A DNA stretch of 64,000 nucleotides from Hymenobacter terrestris. GTDB lineage: Bacteria > Bacteroidota > Bacteroidia > Cytophagales > Hymenobacteraceae. This document shows, one piece after another, positions 62,526-64,000 of this stretch. The DNA lies in NCBI RefSeq assembly GCF_013377905.1, contig NZ_JABKAV010000011.1, positions 1 through 64,000 of the forward strand, read 5' to 3'. Position numbers and translations under genes: made by a program. The notes beneath the pieces are model-generated. The model was given only the letters and a program-made list of their open reading frames with translations. It did not search any database and had not been told where the DNA came from. Position 1 is the stretch's first letter. Each line of letters starts with the position of its first letter.

Positions 62526-64000
62526 TCATCTTCCCGAACCGTCGCGGTCAAAAGCGTGGGAAAGAACGTCGTGGGAAGTTTTGTCCTTGATTTCGGAGCC
62601 GCGCTGGAAGTCGTTGTTGCGGGCCGTGTCGAAGAAGCGGGTACGCTTGCGCAGGCCTGCCACCTGGGAGGAGTCACGCACCATGTCTTCGTGGGGGCCG
62701 CCGTAAATGTCGATGAAAGGCGAGCGGCGCACCTTGCCCGAAACCAGGAACTCGTCTTTGCCCTTGAGGCCGTGCAGGCGCACGGTTTTGGTATCGCGCG
62801 GGTCGAAGCTACGGCTGTACAGCAACTGGCCCTGCGACTGCCCGGCGGGGATTTTCTCCAGCGAATACACCGACACCACGGTGGCCGTGTCGCTCCGGCG
62901 CTCCACTACAAACCGCTCCTTCTCGTCGGTGCCGGCTACCATCACTTCCTCGGCCTGCAGATGGTAGAATTCGTCGGCTACTTGGGGCAGCTTGGCGCGG
63001 CGGACTTTCAGGCCGGCAATCATGCGTGGGCCTTCGTAGGCATACACCGCAGCCGGCAAACCCTGGCGTACGGCCTGCTCAATTACGGTGTCGGTGAGGC
63101 GTTGCTGCAACTCGCGGGCTGCCGCCAGGTATGCAGTTCGCGGCACGGCCGGCAGTGCCCGGCTGTCAATAAACGAAGCGTTACGGGTGTAGCCGCTGAT
63201 ACTTTCGTAGCGCGGCCCGAAGGTGCGGAACTTGGCCACGGCCTTGCTCACCAGCCACGAGGCCCAGCCATCATCGAACCGAAAAAACACTTGGTCGCGG
63301 TCCTGCGGAACGGGTTGCCAGTGCCGTTGCCGGTCGGGCCGCGGGTAGGCAGCCCAGCTCCACTGGCCTTCGTGCCGGTCCCAGTCGCCGAGCCACATGT
63401 CCAGCAGCCGGGCCCGCACAAAGGCTGCGCCGTCGAGCTGGTCGCGCTGATTTTCGTAGCGGGCGGGCAGCACATCCTCCGTTTCATCGAGGTCGGTGGC
63501 TCCGGCCACCGGCCCGTCGATGTTTTCCTTGCCTTCATACCGGCGCTCTACCATTACTACCCGACCCTGAAACCGTTCTGAATCCGGTCCGAGTCCGGTT
63601 TCATCGGGGCGTACGTAGTAGGGCCGCGGAGTGCTGTGCGGCACACCGGCGGCCTTGGCCAGCGGTGGTACTACAAAGGCCCCGTAGGGCATGGCCGCCG
63701 AAGTAGCGTCGCGCACGGCCCCGAACACAAAGGTGGCCCGCAGGAATTTGGGTAGCGTTTTTTCAGGATTTTTATCGATGGTACGCACCGCATAGCTGCG
63801 CCCCGCCGGGTCGGCCATGGTTAGGCTGGTGGTTTGAAAACCCCCGCCCATCTTCACAAATTTCAGCCCGCCCGGTGCCAGCTGCTCGGGCCGGAATATG
63901 GGCAGCGTTACGGGCTCGGCCCAGGCCCGGCGGTAGTGCGGGCCCAGCACGAAGCGGCCCAGTGGCCCCCGCTGGTAGTGGCGCCCGGCCGTTACCAGCG
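62526..64000 (-). CDS. Partial envelope protein, 5' end beyond the window
   Basis: The frame stays open to the right edge. A GTG at 63950 is possible but the upstream codons read LVTAGRHYQRGPLGRF, so the gene continues out of the window. Conserved-looking blocks: GGGFQTTSLTMADPAGRSYA, VRTIDKNPEK, LLDMWLGDWDRHEGQWSWAA, DDGWASWLVSKAVAKFRTFG and KDEFLVSGKVRRSPFIDIYG. I recall this from large Bacteroidota proteins in which the region precedes a C-terminal BamA-like barrel. Here the protein ends DKTSHDVLSHAFDRDGSGR, with no barrel. Identity tentative; possibly truncated. Confidence 0.6.
   Translation of the reverse strand, partial: LVTAGRHYQRGPLGRFVLGPHYRRAWAEPVTLPIFRPEQLAPGGLKFVKMGGGFQTTSLTMADPAGRSYAVRTIDKNPEKTLPKFLRATFVFGAVRDATSAAMPYGAFVVPPLAKAAGVPHSTPRPYYVRPDETGLGPDSERFQGRVVMVERRYEGKENIDGPVAGATDLDETEDVLPARYENQRDQLDGAAFVRARLLDMWLGDWDRHEGQWSWAAYPRPDRQRHWQPVPQDRDQVFFRFDDGWASWLVSKAVAKFRTFGPRYESISGYTRNASFIDSRALPAVPRTAYLAAARELQQRLTDTVIEQAVRQGLPAAVYAYEGPRMIAGLKVRRAKLPQVADEFYHLQAEEVMVAGTDEKERFVVERRSDTATVVSVYSLEKIPAGQSQGQLLYSRSFDPRDTKTVRLHGLKGKDEFLVSGKVRRSPFIDIYGGPHEDMVRDSSQVAGLRKRTRFFDTARNNDFQRGSEIKDKTSHDVLSHAFDRDGSGR

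Overview
The window looks like a chromosomal piece of a high-GC member of the Bacteroidota, most likely Hymenobacteraceae and probably Hymenobacter. The signs are: a C-terminal type IX secretion sorting domain on one M1 peptidase; several TAnnTTTG-type -7 boxes close to start codons; LytS/LytTR-style signalling; families common in this phylum (DUF3570, DUF4266, DUF4920, DUF2147, DUF1028, TIGR04283 glycosyltransferase); a Bacteroidota-type Mrp without its CxxC; and many short dispersed palindromes between genes. GC is high throughout (by eye over 60%) except for a few AT-rich genes. The genus is an inference. I see no rRNA, tRNA, CRISPR array, intact insertion sequence or prophage.

Layout, left to right. 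0-5 kb: 5-oxoprolinase subunits pxpB-pxpC, divergent from a lipoprotein M1 aminopeptidase. 5-10 kb: Mrp ATPase, then a translationally coupled operon of a degenerate histidine kinase, an intact LytS-type kinase and a LytTR regulator. 10-19 kb: a secreted EreA/ChaN-like protein, DNA primase, a K+ channel with RCK domain, two glycosyltransferases and ribBA. 19-30.5 kb: M14 peptidase, DoxX, SurE, a TIGR04283 glycosyltransferase, an OpuB/EgtU-type ABC importer, DUF1028 plus histidine phosphatase, and an M28 peptidase. 30.5-35.5 kb: a basic small protein, an OmpA lipoprotein, and an S8 protease with a coupled envelope protein. 35.7-39 kb: the thioredoxin - ApbE - DUF4266 - DUF3570 cluster. 39-50 kb: M23 peptidase, HMG-CoA lyase-like enzyme, LutA-like Fe-S protein, DapA, polysaccharide deacetylase, spondin-domain lipoprotein, rhodanese, LigA, DUF4920. 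50-64 kb: a frameshifted gene, an orphan cytochrome oxidase subunit III, a T9SS M1 peptidase, DUF2147, an NlpC/P60 peptidase, M61 peptidase, App1-like phosphatase, M48 peptidase, topoisomerase IB and a truncated envelope protein running off the right edge.

Two themes recur. Most single genes encode exported peptidases or envelope lipoproteins, as expected of a degradative bacterium, and are bounded by strong bidirectional hairpins. Between them lies a rich set of dispersed palindromes; three genes take their TAG stop codon from the first bases of such elements. The parts most worth following up are the ApbE/DUF4266/DUF3570 cluster, the pseudo-kinase/kinase pair, and a candidate unannotated transcript near 55.6-56.0 kb.
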